Shown: positions 24,503-38,302, numbered from the stretch's first letter. The stretch is DNA of 64,000 nucleotides from Chrysomallon squamiferum (GCA_012295275.1 CM022672.1:18965894-19029893), one strand, 5' to 3'. The notes: a model not told the origin generated them from the letters alone. Program-made: numbers and translations.

Positions 24503-25690
24503 TTATTATTATTTGAAAAAAAAAAAAAAAAAAAAAAAAAGACTTAAAATAAAAAGTATTTATTTTTAAATGTGTAATTTCCGGGGTTGTTTTATAGTGA
24601 TTAATTGAAGAATAATTCTTAGACGATTGTTCTATTTTAACATTTATTTGACGTATTTGTGTATAATTTTCATATTTCAAAACAAATTAATTAATTGTGA
24701 ATAAATTTATATTTGTAAATGGAAATATTTCTTTAAGATGCAAAAGATTTAATTTATTTATCACAGCGGTATATAATTATTTAATGTCAGTATCACAAAA
24801 TGTTTGTCTTCAGAATTCGTTGCTTTAATTGTGGATGTTCTTTGTTTTGCATATCGTTCTTTACATATATGTTTATATATAAAAAAAATTCCGCTGTACC
24901 AATTCAATTAAGATATACCACGTAATAAACTGAATACATGTATTAGATCAAAAATATTTATTTCATAACTGTATCGTTTAATATATTATAAATTACATTC
25001 GGCTTACTATTATTAAACAGGGGTATCAATTCTTAAATATGACTTTTCGTAACTGTATATTCTTAGAAATAATTATATTACGAATAAAAAATTATAAAAT
25101 TCTTAGAAATATATGTACTAAAGAAAACAAATTCTCATAGTATTACTAATTATAAAATTAATTTGATATTATACTAATTGATTTTTTTCTATATTGTATA
25201 ATTAATATTATTTTATTTCAGTAAGAAAAAAAAAATCGGAAAAAATTTCAACAAAATCCGAGTAAGAACCACGGAACTAGGATCCTGTACATGAACTTTA
25301 AGTTATCAGAAATGAAAGGGAAACGTAGATATTTTATCTAAAAATTCTCTCTAATTCACTATTAACAAAACCCTATAAACCCAATCCAGTCTTCTAAAAA
25401 ATAATTAAAGAACCCTTTTCAAATTAAAAAATATATATAAAAAATTATATTATACTTCCCAAAATAAAAGTTAATATTAACACCAAATTTAAAATACACA
25501 CAAACGATTTGTTTATTAGAACTTTGCATTATAAACCTGTGCATGTTCTTACATACGCTTGAACGATAATCGAGTATTCATAGAAATAAATCGTCTTTTA
25601 GCATAATTATTTAAAAGAAATATCTTAAAATGTCTGTTTCAGAAACGATCATAAATAAAATTATACATCAGTTTTAGAAAAGATAACAAA
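23101..25690. repeat. AT-rich spacer with scattered microsatellites
   Basis: (CATA)n/(TA)n at 23620-23690 and 23750-23870, (GT)n 24123-24178, (CTT)n 24459-24502, poly-A 24519-24540. The remainder is AT-rich and gene-free. Confidence 0.75.
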
Positions 25691-25715
25691 ATGAATATAA
25701 TCATTATCATTATTG

Positions 25716-25813
<98 letters not shown>

Positions 25814-25815
25814 TT
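25691..25815. repeat. (ATT)n/(ATC)n array
   Basis: About 120 bp of ATT and ATC triplets; the poly-Ile frame is a repeat translation. Confidence 0.95.
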
Positions 25816-26513
25816 TAAAGTTTATTTCTCAAAGTTTCAAGGTTTCTTAGAAATAAATTTGTCGGAATTTTGCACAGAAGTATCATAATATGTTAAATAT
25901 TTTATTATGAAGTTTTATTTTGTTTTTAAGACATAACAATATAGTTAGTGCATGCAAGTAAATAAGAAAACCTTTCATTAAACCCTGATTTTTAAAATCA
26001 AAATCATCTTTTTTTATTTAATATAATCACGATTAAATTATCAGAAATATATATATATATATATTTTAAAAAAACCCCCGTTAGAAATGACTTCATTATT
26101 CAAATATGCTTCACATATCTACATCGTATATTTAACATTTTAAAATTTTGCATTATATTTTAATATATATATATATATATAGTCAATTAAAATATTTATG
26201 CTAAATCACTATTATTCTGTTCAATTATTTTTAACGTATTATATTTCATAAGAACATAATTATTAATATATTTTTTTCACATTATTATTTTCCAGTAGTT
26301 CGCTTTATGCATTAATATTTAATATTTCAAACTTAACTACATTGAAATCTGTCAAATAATTATTTTAAATTCGCAATTAAGTTATTACGTTTTCATAAAC
26401 CTTGACACAGCAATAAACTGAAATAAAGATCAAAGGACATTTTTAATTAAATCATATTGTGGATTATACGATTTCAGCCTACAATATATATATGTATATT
26501 TCATAAGAATTAA
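25816..26513. other. Very AT-rich spacer
   Basis: Short (AT)n tracts at 26048-26064 and 26164-26180. No gene. Confidence 0.6.
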
Positions 26514-26543
26514 ATGTCAAACAGTTTAGTGTGTATGTCTATA

Positions 26544-26604
<61 letters not shown>

Positions 26605-26885
26605 ATATACATTATGTATATATGTATGTATGTATGTTTATGAGTATGTTTATGTATATGTGTTCGTATATGCATACATTTATGTATATGTGTATTTATA
26701 TGTATGTGAATGTGTGTATGCATATGTATATATGTAACTGCATGTATGTATATTTGCATGTATATTATATGTACATATGAGTGTGTTTGTATTTGTATAT
26801 GTATTTGTATATATATATATATATGTATTTTGTGTGTGTGTGTATATATATGTATGTGTATGTATGTATGTATGTATGCTTGTAT
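26514..26885. repeat. (GT)n and (TATG)n compound array
   Basis: (GT)n 26549-26602, then about 280 bp of TATG/TATA variants. Six overlapping Cys/Val/Tyr/His-rich frames on both strands result from this composition. Confidence 0.95.
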
Positions 26886-27579
26886 GTGCTAGTTCTTTGT
26901 GGAGAAATGCAGCTTTACATAGCAAAACAGGCAGACGTATCATACATGTCTCATATTTTAAAACTATTTTTTACTGACGAACACGTGTGCGGAAAACATT
27001 ATAAAATGAAAGAAGATAAATCGTGTAAATTAACAGAGTTTTTAAAAAAAATTATTTTTAACATTCGGAATATATATATTTACAAACATTCGTGTCAGCT
27101 CTTCACTTCTGAACAATGATATATTCATTTTTAATTACGCTTGGGTTCGCAGAGTAACTGCAAAACATCATACTCCACTATTCATTAACGCATTTTACTG
27201 AAACATGAAAAAAAAAAAAAGGAATTCGTTCCACTTTCATACGTATATTAATAACACTCTGATACTATCAGCCATCTTAAGGCAGTGTGTGATTGCGTAG
27301 TTTAACTTTTGAACGTAGAGTTCTGCGGTATCACAGGAAGAATATTAAGATATGCAGGTCGTACGCACATTAAGTTTTAAATAGTCTATTAATTTTATCA
27401 GTAGATAATTACTTTTGGCGACGTTGTAGAAAAAACCCTATAAGAACGTTACTCCTCTTCCATTAGCTTTTCACCATCATTAGGCATAATCTTTCGAGGC
27501 ATCGAATTTATGTTTATATTTATATCAGACTTTGGATATGCCTAAGTTTAAATTAAGTTTGCATTATATATATATAAAT

Positions 27580-27646
<67 letters not shown>

Positions 27647-29020
27647 ACATACACATAGATATACAGATACGTAGGTATAAATATATAATTTTAATCAGTC
27701 TAAACCAATTGATAAACATTTTTCTTTACTGTCGAAGTTTCTCTGCTTATTAACCTCATATTACAAGGAATGATTCTTTAATAAATATCGTATTTTGGTG
27801 CGAGTACCACAGGTTTACCATACATTATAAAGTTTATAATTTTTGTTTTAAAGTATAGAATCTTTTCAGAGTCTTCTAATTTTTGAAAACTCTCATACTG
27901 ACTATAATAGTTATATCAAAACTGAGTAAACCAGATGACATTTCGTTTCAGTTAAAGATCAACTGAAAAAAAAAAAAAAATGGCACTTTGCTTTTTAAAA
28001 TAAACCAGATATTGTTTTAGCGCCTTCTTCTGTATTTTTTGTTTCTTTATTTTACTGAATTTTTAATTATAACATAATTTATAACTGATATGATATTATA
28101 TCTACATCACCTCTTCCAGTTACTTCATTCCACTGAAACAAATGTCTTTATCACGATGTAAACTGTTTCTTCCACTTACATAAACCAAAACACGTGAAAG
28201 TAGGCATGAACAGAGTGTTCAGTAATTAATACAGTAAGCAAAATTACGCAAATTATCTCTAAGTGAACAGCATTATATCTCTAAAATATTGATCTACGTT
28301 ATTTAGATAAATTTCAAATAATAAGAGTCATAAATATTTACCCTGTCGAACTCCAATACAACGTAATAAATATTTCGATCTTATTTCTTTTAAAAATAAA
28401 TATTTTACCATATAAATTCTACAAAATTTCAGATTAAATCAATAAACAATTATAATGTTTTTTGTCATATTAAAGTTTATAAAAAGTTTCTTAAAACCAA
28501 TAAAAACGTGTTTTTAAAATATGTTTCTGAAAATTAAATATTCAATTAATTTACTCAAAATCTCAGTATTCTTCTTCAGTTAAAAATATAATGCAGTCAA
28601 AATAAAATATTCTTTCGTATTTAACTTCGGCTAAAAAAAAAAAAAAAAAAAAAAAACTCAAAAAATCATTCCAAATAATTTAATATTTATCATTTGCTTT
28701 TCTGATTATTTGTATAAATTATTTTATGTTTTTACTTATTTCTGTGATTTGTATTTTTGTGTGATAATATCACTCATACATGTGACCTTTATATATATGT
28801 TTAACATTAATTGCAACTTATGACAAAGTTAAAAACATTATAGTGTACTAGTATCAGATGTAGCATTAATATCTATTTCCGTATCATATTACTAACTAAT
28901 ATTATTCTCATCATAAAATTTACATTCACTATAATAAAAACAAGTACTGAATGTATTAAACAGATATAATCAATAACATTATTTATTCACAATCTGGTAA
29001 GTTATTCAAACTTCAGTAAA
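26886..29020. other. AT-rich intergenic sequence
   Basis: Mostly unique AT-rich DNA with (CA)n at 27583-27641 and poly-A at 27965-27980 and 28634-28656. No gene supported. Confidence 0.6.
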
Positions 29021-29038
29021 GTAAAGAGAGAGAGCACC

Positions 29039-29129
<91 letters not shown>

Positions 29130-29528
29130 GACAGAAGTACAAATGCACGGACCACCAGGCTGTAAAGCGTAGACAGATTTACACAAACAGACAGACAGAT
29201 TTACACAAATAGACAGATAGAGTTACTCACAGAGATAAAGAGTGAGAGACAGGAATTCTATACATAAACAGATACTTACAACAAAATCATAAGTACGTAC
29301 TGAAGTCCATCCATCAGTACATTCTAAGCTATGACTATACGTGTATTCGCTCACATATATACATACCTTCACACAAACATAGACACATACACACGCATGT
29401 ATACATACATATTTACCTATTAACCTATACATATACATACATTCGTATTCATACATACATACATATATACGTATATCCATACATATATATATACTACATA
29501 GATATATGTACATACATATATACATACA

Positions 29529-29562
<34 letters not shown>

Positions 29563-29640
29563 AATATACATAGATACATATAGAGCTACTTACATATATG
29601 CATACGCAGAAAAATAACTTATGAAAAAAAAAAAAAAAAA
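29021..29640. repeat. (GA)n and (TACA)n arrays
   Basis: (GA)n 29042-29125, ACAG-type imperfect repeats to 29225, and TACA/TATA tracts 29395-29585. Confidence 0.9.
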
Positions 29641-30000
29641 AGGTTTTTATTATAAGTGATATAGTAACAGTTTTCCCGTTAGTACAAAATCATATATCAA
29701 ACGTATTTATTTAACGTTATTTAGTTATTCGCATTAATTATTTTCTTTTAGTTAATTTTCATTTTGTTTAATTTCATTCTGTTTGTTTTATTTTTAAACC
29801 AGATTTTTAAAACATATTATCTCCCGTATTTTTTTTTTAGTATTTTTTTTTTTTTTTTTTAAACTCTTCTTTTTTTTTCACTTTAAATTATAAATTATGC
29901 CTAAAGAAAGAGAAACTCTTTATGTTGCATACAAATATTGTTTTAATTTGCATTTCCACCATAAAGAAAGCTTTTGAACGGAGGTCACAGACTTAAACCA

Positions 30001-30235
30001 ATCAGTTTAGAAAGGTAATATCTTTGATGAGCTGTAAATAAGGCGCCAACGAGACGTCAGCGTGTCCAGTCTGTTCGGAAGCCGTGTGAAACGTCGTGCC
30101 GCAAGTCCATAAAAAGTGTCGCTCCTCCCACTCGGCGTTAGGAACGCCCATTCGAGTTTAAGAAAATATGGGCGGCGCGTGAGGCTCCAGCGGGTGATGC
30201 TAATTGCTTGTTTGGATGCATCCATTGTTTTTATT
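30001..30235. promoter_or_regulatory. GC-rich island with BMP activation-element-like motif, candidate regulatory element 2
   Basis: Sharp GC/CpG-rich block in AT-rich DNA. It contains GGCGCCAACGAGACG at 30042-30056, which fits the Smad/Schnurri-independent BMP activation element GGCGCCA(N4)GNCV described in Drosophila (from memory). Further GC boxes (GGGCGGCGCG) and a GCTAATTGC homeodomain-type site follow. No open coding frame of note; the frame on the minus strand is probably chance. Confidence 0.45.
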
Positions 30236-30330
30236 TTCGTAAGACTTCATTTCATTGTTCAGAATTTGTGTGTTAAGGGTAAGGAATAGTGAAGGTGTAT
30301 GTAATTGTGTGTGTGTGTTGTTATGTGTAT

Positions 30331-30370
<40 letters not shown>

Positions 30371-31190
30371 ACGTAAAGTTTGGTATATTATAAATATAAA
30401 AATATGTAACATTAAATAAATAAATAAAAATAACTGAAAGAATGGTTAATACTATGTTAATTTTTAGTTTAAACTGTCACGCATTATATCAAAAATATTC
30501 CAGAAAGTTCCAGTAAGCATTTGATACATTTCCTGATAATCTTCAAAATAAATGAATGAATGAATAAATAAATAAATAAATAAATTAATTAATTAATTAG
30601 CAAGAAAAATTACATAAATTAAAAAATATATGGACCCTCACCACCAGGGGAAAAACAAAAATAATTTATATATAATACATATACATACATATATATAAAT
30701 AATTAAAATAATTAATAATTACGCAAACAAATCAATGAATTTAATAATTTTTTATTTTTTTTATTATTGTTGTCGTGTAACACATTTATATAAGTAAGGA
30801 ATTATGCAATGCTTTATATTGTTAATTTAAAAGAATAAATAAGTAAAATAGTAATAAATAATATTAAATTAAAAATATAAATAGACCTATAACTAATAAG
30901 TGAAAATCTTAATTTTACCAATATAATAAATAAATAAATAAATAAATAAATAAACAAACAAACATACAAACAAATAAACAATCAAACAAACAAACAAACA
31001 AACAAACAAACAAACAAACAAACAAATAAATAAATAAAAAAAAAAAAAAATAATTAACCTAATAAATAACAATACATATAATTTTTATATCATCAAAGAA
31101 TCAAATTCATTTCACATAAGCATGTACGCCAGCACAAACATAAGTAGAAAAAGAAAAACAACTCTCACAAGAAAACAAGAAAAGATAAAG

Positions 31191-31226
<36 letters not shown>

Positions 31227-31320
31227 AACAACAAAAACCACAAGATTTAAAAAAATATATATATAAAATTAAAAAAATAATAATTAAAAAAGAACCACTG
31301 ACAGTTTAATCCAACCTAAC
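30236..31320. repeat. (GT)n, (AAAT)n and (AAAC)n field
   Basis: (GT)n 30307-30370, (AATA)n 30560-30600, (AAAT)n/(AAAC)n 30926-31042, poly-A 31193-31225. No gene. Confidence 0.85.
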
Positions 31321-31920
31321 CAATACTTTTGACTAAAACCAAAACCTACTGAAAACAACTGCTCTGTTGTTACTGCAAACATCTAAATTCATTAATCATG
31401 TGTCAGGAGGCTGTCTTGTTTCTGTCTCGTCATTCTTCTGCAAACAAACATAATTAGACAATCAGCAAATTCTAACAAGCTCCGTCCACCTTACCTCCTC
31501 AAGACTGACCCATGGGCGAGATGGACAACACGAACAAAGAAAGCAAAATGGGACAAACAGTCGGGTTTGAAATAATTGTTGAAACTGAAGATGGTCTTGG
31601 AGATAAAGATGTTATCAGTCGGCGAATCGTCCCTAAAGGCATAAACAAAATCTGGTGTTGTTTGCAGCGTCCAGTAACTTATTAATGCCATGTTTTGTGA
31701 ATACAATTACGTTATGGAAACTTTGTTCACATTCTATGGTGTGTGTTGTCTGTTGATGTGAAGGATGAGCTAAAGTTAAACAACAGGGGTAATATGAAAG
31801 GTTTAAGGGTTTTGGGGTTTAAAGCCATGATGGTTTAAACGATATTCAGAGTCGTTGTAGTGAGGTACAGAGTAGTCTAATGAATAAAAAATAAACGTAC
31901 ATAAGAACGTGTGTATATAA
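31321..31920. other. Low-repeat island
   Basis: About 600 bases of mixed composition without a convincing gene; possible regulatory DNA. Confidence 0.35.
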
Positions 31921-31929
31921 TATACGTAC

Positions 31930-32315
31930 GTTTATAGACATACATACATACATACATAGACAAGCAAATAGATACATATATTCGTAGGAAGGTCTATACA
32001 TAAATTCCATACATATTTACATACATAGAGGCACATAGATTATATGTGTGCATACATAGATACATACATATATACACATACATACATGGACAAGCAAATA
32101 GATTCAAACATATATACATAGGAAGGTCTGTATATAAATTCATACATATATACATACATAGAGGCACAAAGATTATATACGTACATACATATATACACAT
32201 ACATGCATGCATGCATGCATATACATATACACACAGACACACATACAAAGGTACCTATATTCGTACGCACACACATCTATTTATGCATCCACACATATAT
32301 ACATATGTACATACA
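31930..32315. repeat. (TACA)n array with a 130-bp tandem duplication
   Basis: The segment beginning GACAAGCAAATAGAT at 31959 recurs at 32089 (period 130), with both copies continuing through GGAAGGTCT and GAGGCACA. Flanks are TACA/CACA tracts. Confidence 0.85.
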
Positions 32316-33290
32316 CAAATAAAGTACTACTAAAGAATGAACGAAATACTTTATAAGGCTTGAGGATCCACGTAATTAACATACATTTGGCTGCTGCTGT
32401 TATTTATTTAATGACTTTGCTTAGGAATGTGAATCGGTTCCTGGTGAAAAAAAAAAAAAGAGTACAACTTAGTGTAATTATTCTGAAAAGACATCAAAAA
32501 AAAAAAAAAAAAAAAAAACACCCATTAAATTTTGTATCTCTAGAGAAACTGGGGGTAATCAGCCGAAATCATTGTCGTATACAGTTACGAATATATATTA
32601 TTTGTAGATAATATAAAGAGCTTAGGTGGCAAAAGGGACATAGATCCTTTTCTGACAAAACTGAATTTTAATACAGTGACTGATGATGGTTAAACATTTC
32701 TTCATGATGACAAACCTAATTAGTTATAAAATCATGGACATCCAACATTAAAAGACCAACTGATTTTTTACTGATAGAGCAAAAGGACTTATATACTTTT
32801 CTGTTTTTTTTTTTTTTTTTTTTTCCCCGTTTTCTTTAAAATTATAAATGATCTATAAGCCCTTTTGCAAACAAACTCTTCATTATATACATCTATTACA
32901 GACACACATTCACATATACGAAAACACACACACACATACACACATACTCTGGCATATCTGTATACAGTTAGTTAGTATCATTAATCAAAACTATAACAAC
33001 AATTAAAATGTTAACGTCGAGGCCTCTAGTTACAGAGATAACAACCTGTCTTCCACAATGATAAAATGCACGAAACATTTGGCCCACAGCTGTACATTTC
33101 CAGATAATAAGTATCATTTTATTGTTCGAACATAACCAGCTCTAGAGATACCGCTATTAACCAAGACGACAGGATAAGCCAAAAGGCAAATTCAATTTTA
33201 ACTGTTGCTTATTAAATGTGTTGGCCTTAAGGTATTTCTCTTTTTTTTTTTCTTTTTTTTTTTTTTTTTCACCCGTATATCACCGAATGC
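32316..33290. other. AT-rich intergenic sequence
   Basis: Poly-A 32497-32518, poly-T 32806-32824 and 33240-33269; otherwise unique, gene-free. Confidence 0.55.
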
Positions 33291-33760
33291 GGAGACGACT
33301 CGATATTTTCTCACGAGAGATTCTGATCAAACTGAATCATGAAGGCTATGATTAGCAGATATAGATAAACATAAAAAATCGGCACAATAACGTAAACGGA
33401 CGTAATGGGAGGTAACTCTATACGACAATAAAACAATTATCACGTTGTAAAAACGGGGAAATGATCCGTATCAGTCATTTTTTAATAGCGTGCGAATTTA
33501 TTTCTGACTTTTTCGGATTTTATATATAATATTGTATTACGAAAATAAATCAATTGCATTGCACATTAATAGTTTTTTTAATTGCTGCATCCAAGCCATT
33601 TAAATTTTTGCGGCTTCAAAAAACAAACAACATTCTAATAAGTGCTGTATCGTCTTCGGGAAGGTTCATGCCAAAGATTCTTTGCTGCCAGTCGATAGGA
33701 ATAGCCTATATTTAAAGCCGCTATTTAATATACCACTCCTGCTGTTTTTATATATCATTA
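33291..33760. promoter_or_regulatory. Low-repeat island, candidate regulatory element 3
   Basis: About 450 bases of mixed sequence with CpGs between poly-T and a trinucleotide field. No coding frame. Regulatory role is inferred from composition only. Confidence 0.3.
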
Positions 33761-33824
33761 GTGTTGTATGTAACTGAATAAACCGAATAAACTTATTGCT
33801 GGAATTGTGTCTTTGGTTATGGTT

Positions 33825-34165
33825 ATAACTACCACCACTGCTGTCATTAAATACATAAACAATATATTACTATTACCAGATTTAATATTACCGCTATTAT
33901 TGCATCATCACCATTACTATTATAACATTTCTGCTATCGGGACTACTAATACTATTGTTTTATTTCTATTGTAGTCTAATTCTACTACTGTTACAACTGC
34001 AACTGCTACTACTACTACTACTTCTGCTATTACTTCAACTGCTACTACTACTACTTCTGCTATTACTGCAACTACTACTACTATTATTTTACTACTACTA
34101 ATGCTGTTTTATTATTGCTATTACAGCTACTAATACAACTACTACTACGTCTATTACTGTCATCA
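33825..34165. repeat. Imperfect (ACT)n/(ATT)n trinucleotide field
   Basis: ACT/GCT/ATT triplets, including a near-duplicate segment with ACTTCTGCTATTACT at about 34019 and 34061. Confidence 0.85.
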
Positions 34166-34189
34166 CAAATCATTTACGAACAGTTTACA

Positions 34190-34810
34190 AATGCTACGAA
34201 AACCGCTGATCAACTTTTAAATACGATTTCTATCTGTTTGTCGTTTGAAGAGAACATAGAAAATTAAATCGACGCCAGAGGGAAAGCGACTTGTTGTACA
34301 AAGTACTCAAGATTAAAGGGATTATAACGTACTTATGTTTTGTTTGGAATGTACACGGTTACGAGACCATTCAGTACACTGTGCACATTGTCCTGTGCGG
34401 ACGACACAGTATCTACCCGCTGAGCGGAACAAATATCTGAAGAGTATTGGTTATCAGTCGATCGACGCCATTGTGCCACGTCAGACCTGCACAGTGTCAC
34501 CTAATGAATGCAGTGACGCAACAGAACGATTGCAGATCATTACTTTCTTATCAAATCTACATAAGGGTTCATCTGTTTCAGGACGGCCAATTGCACTTAT
34601 CCTGTGATCTCAGCCGCTCTGCGCTGGCTTCTGGGAATTGACAAAGTGCGACATGCAGTGAACACAGACATGGACGCTATTACTTTCGCAACATGCCCAT
34701 CCACGCACGCAGATCAGAGAAAACCAAGCCAAAGCGGTGTCCATTAACGAGTCGATAGTAATTGTAATGCGATAGGGAAAACAACAAGAAGGTGCAAGCC
34801 TAAAGCGACA
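34190..34810. promoter_or_regulatory. Repeat-free island, candidate regulatory element 4
   Basis: 620 bases of balanced composition, with GGCCAATTG, CGATCGACGCC and TGACAAAGTG among potential sites. It includes a 90-codon ATG frame at 34335-34607 with no family resemblance and no splice support. I regard it as non-coding. Confidence 0.4.
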
Positions 34811-35880
34811 TCAACATTACACAATAAATAATAAACAGTATTAAAGGTGTAAAAGAGATGCAGGCAGGTGAGCAGCCACAAAGAATTACCATGACAATGG
34901 TCGGGTAGAACAAAAAAAAAGAAAAGAAAAGATTAGAAAAAAAGGTTTAAAAATTAGAATTAAATAAAAGAACATGAAACAAAAAATAAATGAATAAATG
35001 ACAGACGCACGTATCTTTACATATGTATGTCACAATATAATTCAAACGAGTTTGAGACAATATTTAAAACCTATACACGCACATATAGATAAATACGCAC
35101 ATAAAGAGACATACAAGACATATAAGACACTCAACCAAGCATATACACACATCTTAAATACATTTACTAATTCTGAAATAATATTTTGAATTCTAACGTT
35201 GAACCTGGAAGAAAATAAAGAAGGGTTATGCCTTGTTTCAAACATGATGATATCTTCTGATAATCGTTATGTATGAATCCCACACTGGCAATTAATAATA
35301 GTTCAAAAAATATGTTGACGAGATCTCGTTAAATATCTTTTCAATGAGAATTAGCTGGGTTGAAATGTAAGCACATTTCGAATGTACGTCAGTGCGTGGA
35401 TCTTTCATAAAGACTTTCATAGAATTTAAATTAAATATCAGTCTGACTGTGGCACACGAAATTAGATTGTCAGAATAGACAAGGTAGAGAAGTCAGATGT
35501 ATACGTATTTGTAAATCTGAAATTTATGGCTACTTTTTGTTTATTTTTAAGCAGTGATACATAATAAGAATGGATGTCATCCTAACATGAGCACTGAGTA
35601 ACCTAATGTAAATCAAATATCCACTCAAATAAGGCAAGTTACCATCAGTTTTTGAAAATAGTTTGTATTTTATTTGTTTTATGGGTTTTTATTATTATTA
35701 TTATTATTACTATTTTTTTAAATCTATATTTGACGAGACTAGACTTGTTTCAGCTTAAGCTCAGTCATAAAACGCGTAGGAAAGGAAAAAAAGAAAGAAA
35801 AAAAAACAGAAAATCAGAACCCAGAACAATCTGATAAAAGTCAAGATTGAAATAAGGATCTGTTATAAAAGATATAATTA
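34811..35880. other. AT-rich intergenic sequence
   Basis: Short CACA/TACA and (ATT)n stretches; no gene. Confidence 0.55.
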
Positions 35881-36900
35881 GCCCGTTGTGTTTAACCGCT
35901 GATGCCGAATGATACAACCGAGCGTGAACGTCACACAAAGTTCGCTTTCCAAGAACCGCATAATTCGCAAATTAATGCGACGGACTGAAGCAATTTTGGC
36001 CCAAACGGTGTAATTTCACCGTTTGTAGATTGCATTTCTGAAAGCAATAATTCACTTTTAATAAAACACCATATCCCCAGCCTGACTGCTTAATGCTATA
36101 TTTGGTAATCGGAAGCAGACGATGAAAAATAATAAACAGCAATGGAAATAGATGGACTTAGTGACAACTCCGGACGCCGGAAGTTTTTCACCACAACAGC
36201 TCGGCAAGATACGTAGACACTTTTTCAATCTAATATTTTAATTTTCTCGCGATCTTCGATTGTCACGGTTGGAGACGTTCTATATACGACCCCTTAGCTC
36301 AATTTAAGAACAAAGATCGTGACGTAATCTGTCAACGTCATGGCGCGTGCGAGCTGAACGTTTTTATTGGACCGGTATTAGCCTATTCAGCCACTCAGCG
36401 GGCAGTTTCAAATAAATGCGGAATTCATGGACGACAAATTTATTGTTCGCTGCATAAGCCTCATTTACTTCGATAATTCGAAATTGAAAATTTATTGCTT
36501 CTGAGAAGTAATGGAAAAATCAATTCTGAACTAATAGCTTGCGGATTCGATGGCAATTTCACATAAATTGATTGTAGAAATTGCTAAGGAAATTTCTGTG
36601 ATTTATTTAGCAATCGGCTAATTGTGTGTGAGACGTTTTTCCTGAAAGTTGGATTGTCTTTAAGTACAGAAATACGTGCACCCGCCATGTAGAAACAATT
36701 TGCTCACCAGAATCAGATCCAAACAGGAAACACAGAATTTTCTGGTCGTAAAACGTGCAGACTAAACTGGTATCGGGATCTCTCGTTCATTTAGATCAAA
36801 TGACATGAAAATGGCCCGGCGTACTGTCTGAAACCCGATATTCAGAAAAAAACCTGGCTATCGCTGTGACTTTATGGACAGTTTCAATAATAAACGTTAA
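35881..36900. promoter_or_regulatory. Long repeat-free island, candidate regulatory element 5
   Basis: One kilobase without a simple repeat, CpG-bearing, with many ATTA/TAAT homeodomain-type sites, GTGACGTAA, ATTGGACCGG and a perfect 9-bp inverted repeat (CAAACGGTG/CACCGTTTG, 36002-36025). No sustained reading frame. One of the best enhancer candidates in the window. Confidence 0.45.
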
Positions 36901-37037
36901 ATTTATGACTAAACATTAGGGGAAAATAATCATTCAGAATTATACACTTAATAATGTTCATGTGAGAGAAAACGTTCAATGCATTTATGTGTTTTTTGTT
37001 AGCTTTGGTTATTTTACACACACCAGCAGTCTCTCAC

Positions 37038-37039
<2 letters not shown>

Positions 37040-37112
<73 letters not shown>

Positions 37113-37640
37113 CTTTCTCTCTCTCTCTTTATCTGTTTCCCTCCCTCCCACTCAAATACACTCTCTCTCACTCCTAGTTTTCCTTCTCTGTTTTAATTTT
37201 GTCTTTCTGTTAATTGCATTCCAACATGCTCTCACTCTCTGTCACACACGCACAAACACATACAAATAACAAACATACAAATATAGAGACGCACATACAT
37301 GCATATATTAAATAAATAAATAATTAATTACGACATACATTAATAATGTCAAATAAACATCTATTAAATAATATTTAAAAAAATAAGCAACTAATATACG
37401 TATATCAAGCAATAAATAAATGCTTGGTAATAATTAAAGAATAAACATGATACAAAAAAAAAAAAGTATTAAACAAATGAAATAAGAAAAAATAATAAAT
37501 AAAATAATATGTGATGAGAACTGATGATAACATAAAAAATGAAATGAATACACGCACACTGACACACACAAAGCACACACACGCACACGCACACGCACAC
37601 ACACACGCACACACACAACACACACATTACACGTGTGTGT
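37040..37640. repeat. (CT)n, (ATCT)n and (CA)n arrays
   Basis: (CT)n 37041-37093, (ATCT)n to 37114, AT-rich spacer, then (CA)n/(CG CA)n 37557-37627. Confidence 0.9.
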
Positions 37641-38060
37641 AGTAGTTAGTGTATGCTAAATAATAAAGAACTGATAAAACACCAAACATCGAGTAATAAA
37701 AACGGGCCCACACCATGAGAACTGAAGTGCAGTTGCCTGACACAAAACACATGGTGCATACACGTGTCCGAGTCACAAATTTAGTCATCACGTGCAGCGA
37801 CCTCTATCAGTAGGACCTTAACTTCCGGTAAAACACCGGAAACGAAATTCTTCCAGACCATGGCACGTGCAATAATTTGTTAAATTATGTGGAAACGGAC
37901 TGGCACAATTAGATTTACTTGTGCTAACCCTGGCAGCGGCTACAATAATGAGAGATCTCTACAATCTTAGTGTTTGAAAATACACCTTTTGTTAGAGCTA
38001 TGTTTCATTCATTCATTCTTGTTAGCCGTCATTGTTACCGTGAATAAAGGAAAAAAATAA
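37641..38060. other. Low-repeat island
   Basis: About 400 bases of mixed sequence with CACGTG-type boxes (ACACGTGT, GGCACGTGC) and CTTCCGGT. No coding frame; possible regulatory DNA. Confidence 0.35.
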
Positions 38061-38109
38061 TGAATTTTGTTTTTCAGATAAAGTAAAATATTTTTGTTAC
38101 AGTCATGTA

Positions 38110-38112
38110 TAA

Positions 38113-38178
<66 letters not shown>

Positions 38179-38269
38179 TAATAAAAGTAATAATATACTA
38201 GTAATAGTTGTAGTAGTTATAGTAATAATAATAATAATACTAAAAGTAATACGAATAATAATAATAAAA

Positions 38270-38302
<33 letters not shown>

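Noticed and set aside
26514-26943. Multiple Cys/Val/Tyr/His-rich frames
   Set aside because: All arise from (GT)n and (TATG)n repeats on both strands.
34335-34607. 90-codon ATG frame, Cys-containing
   Set aside because: No recognisable domain, no splice context, and overlapping frames of similar length on the same strand.
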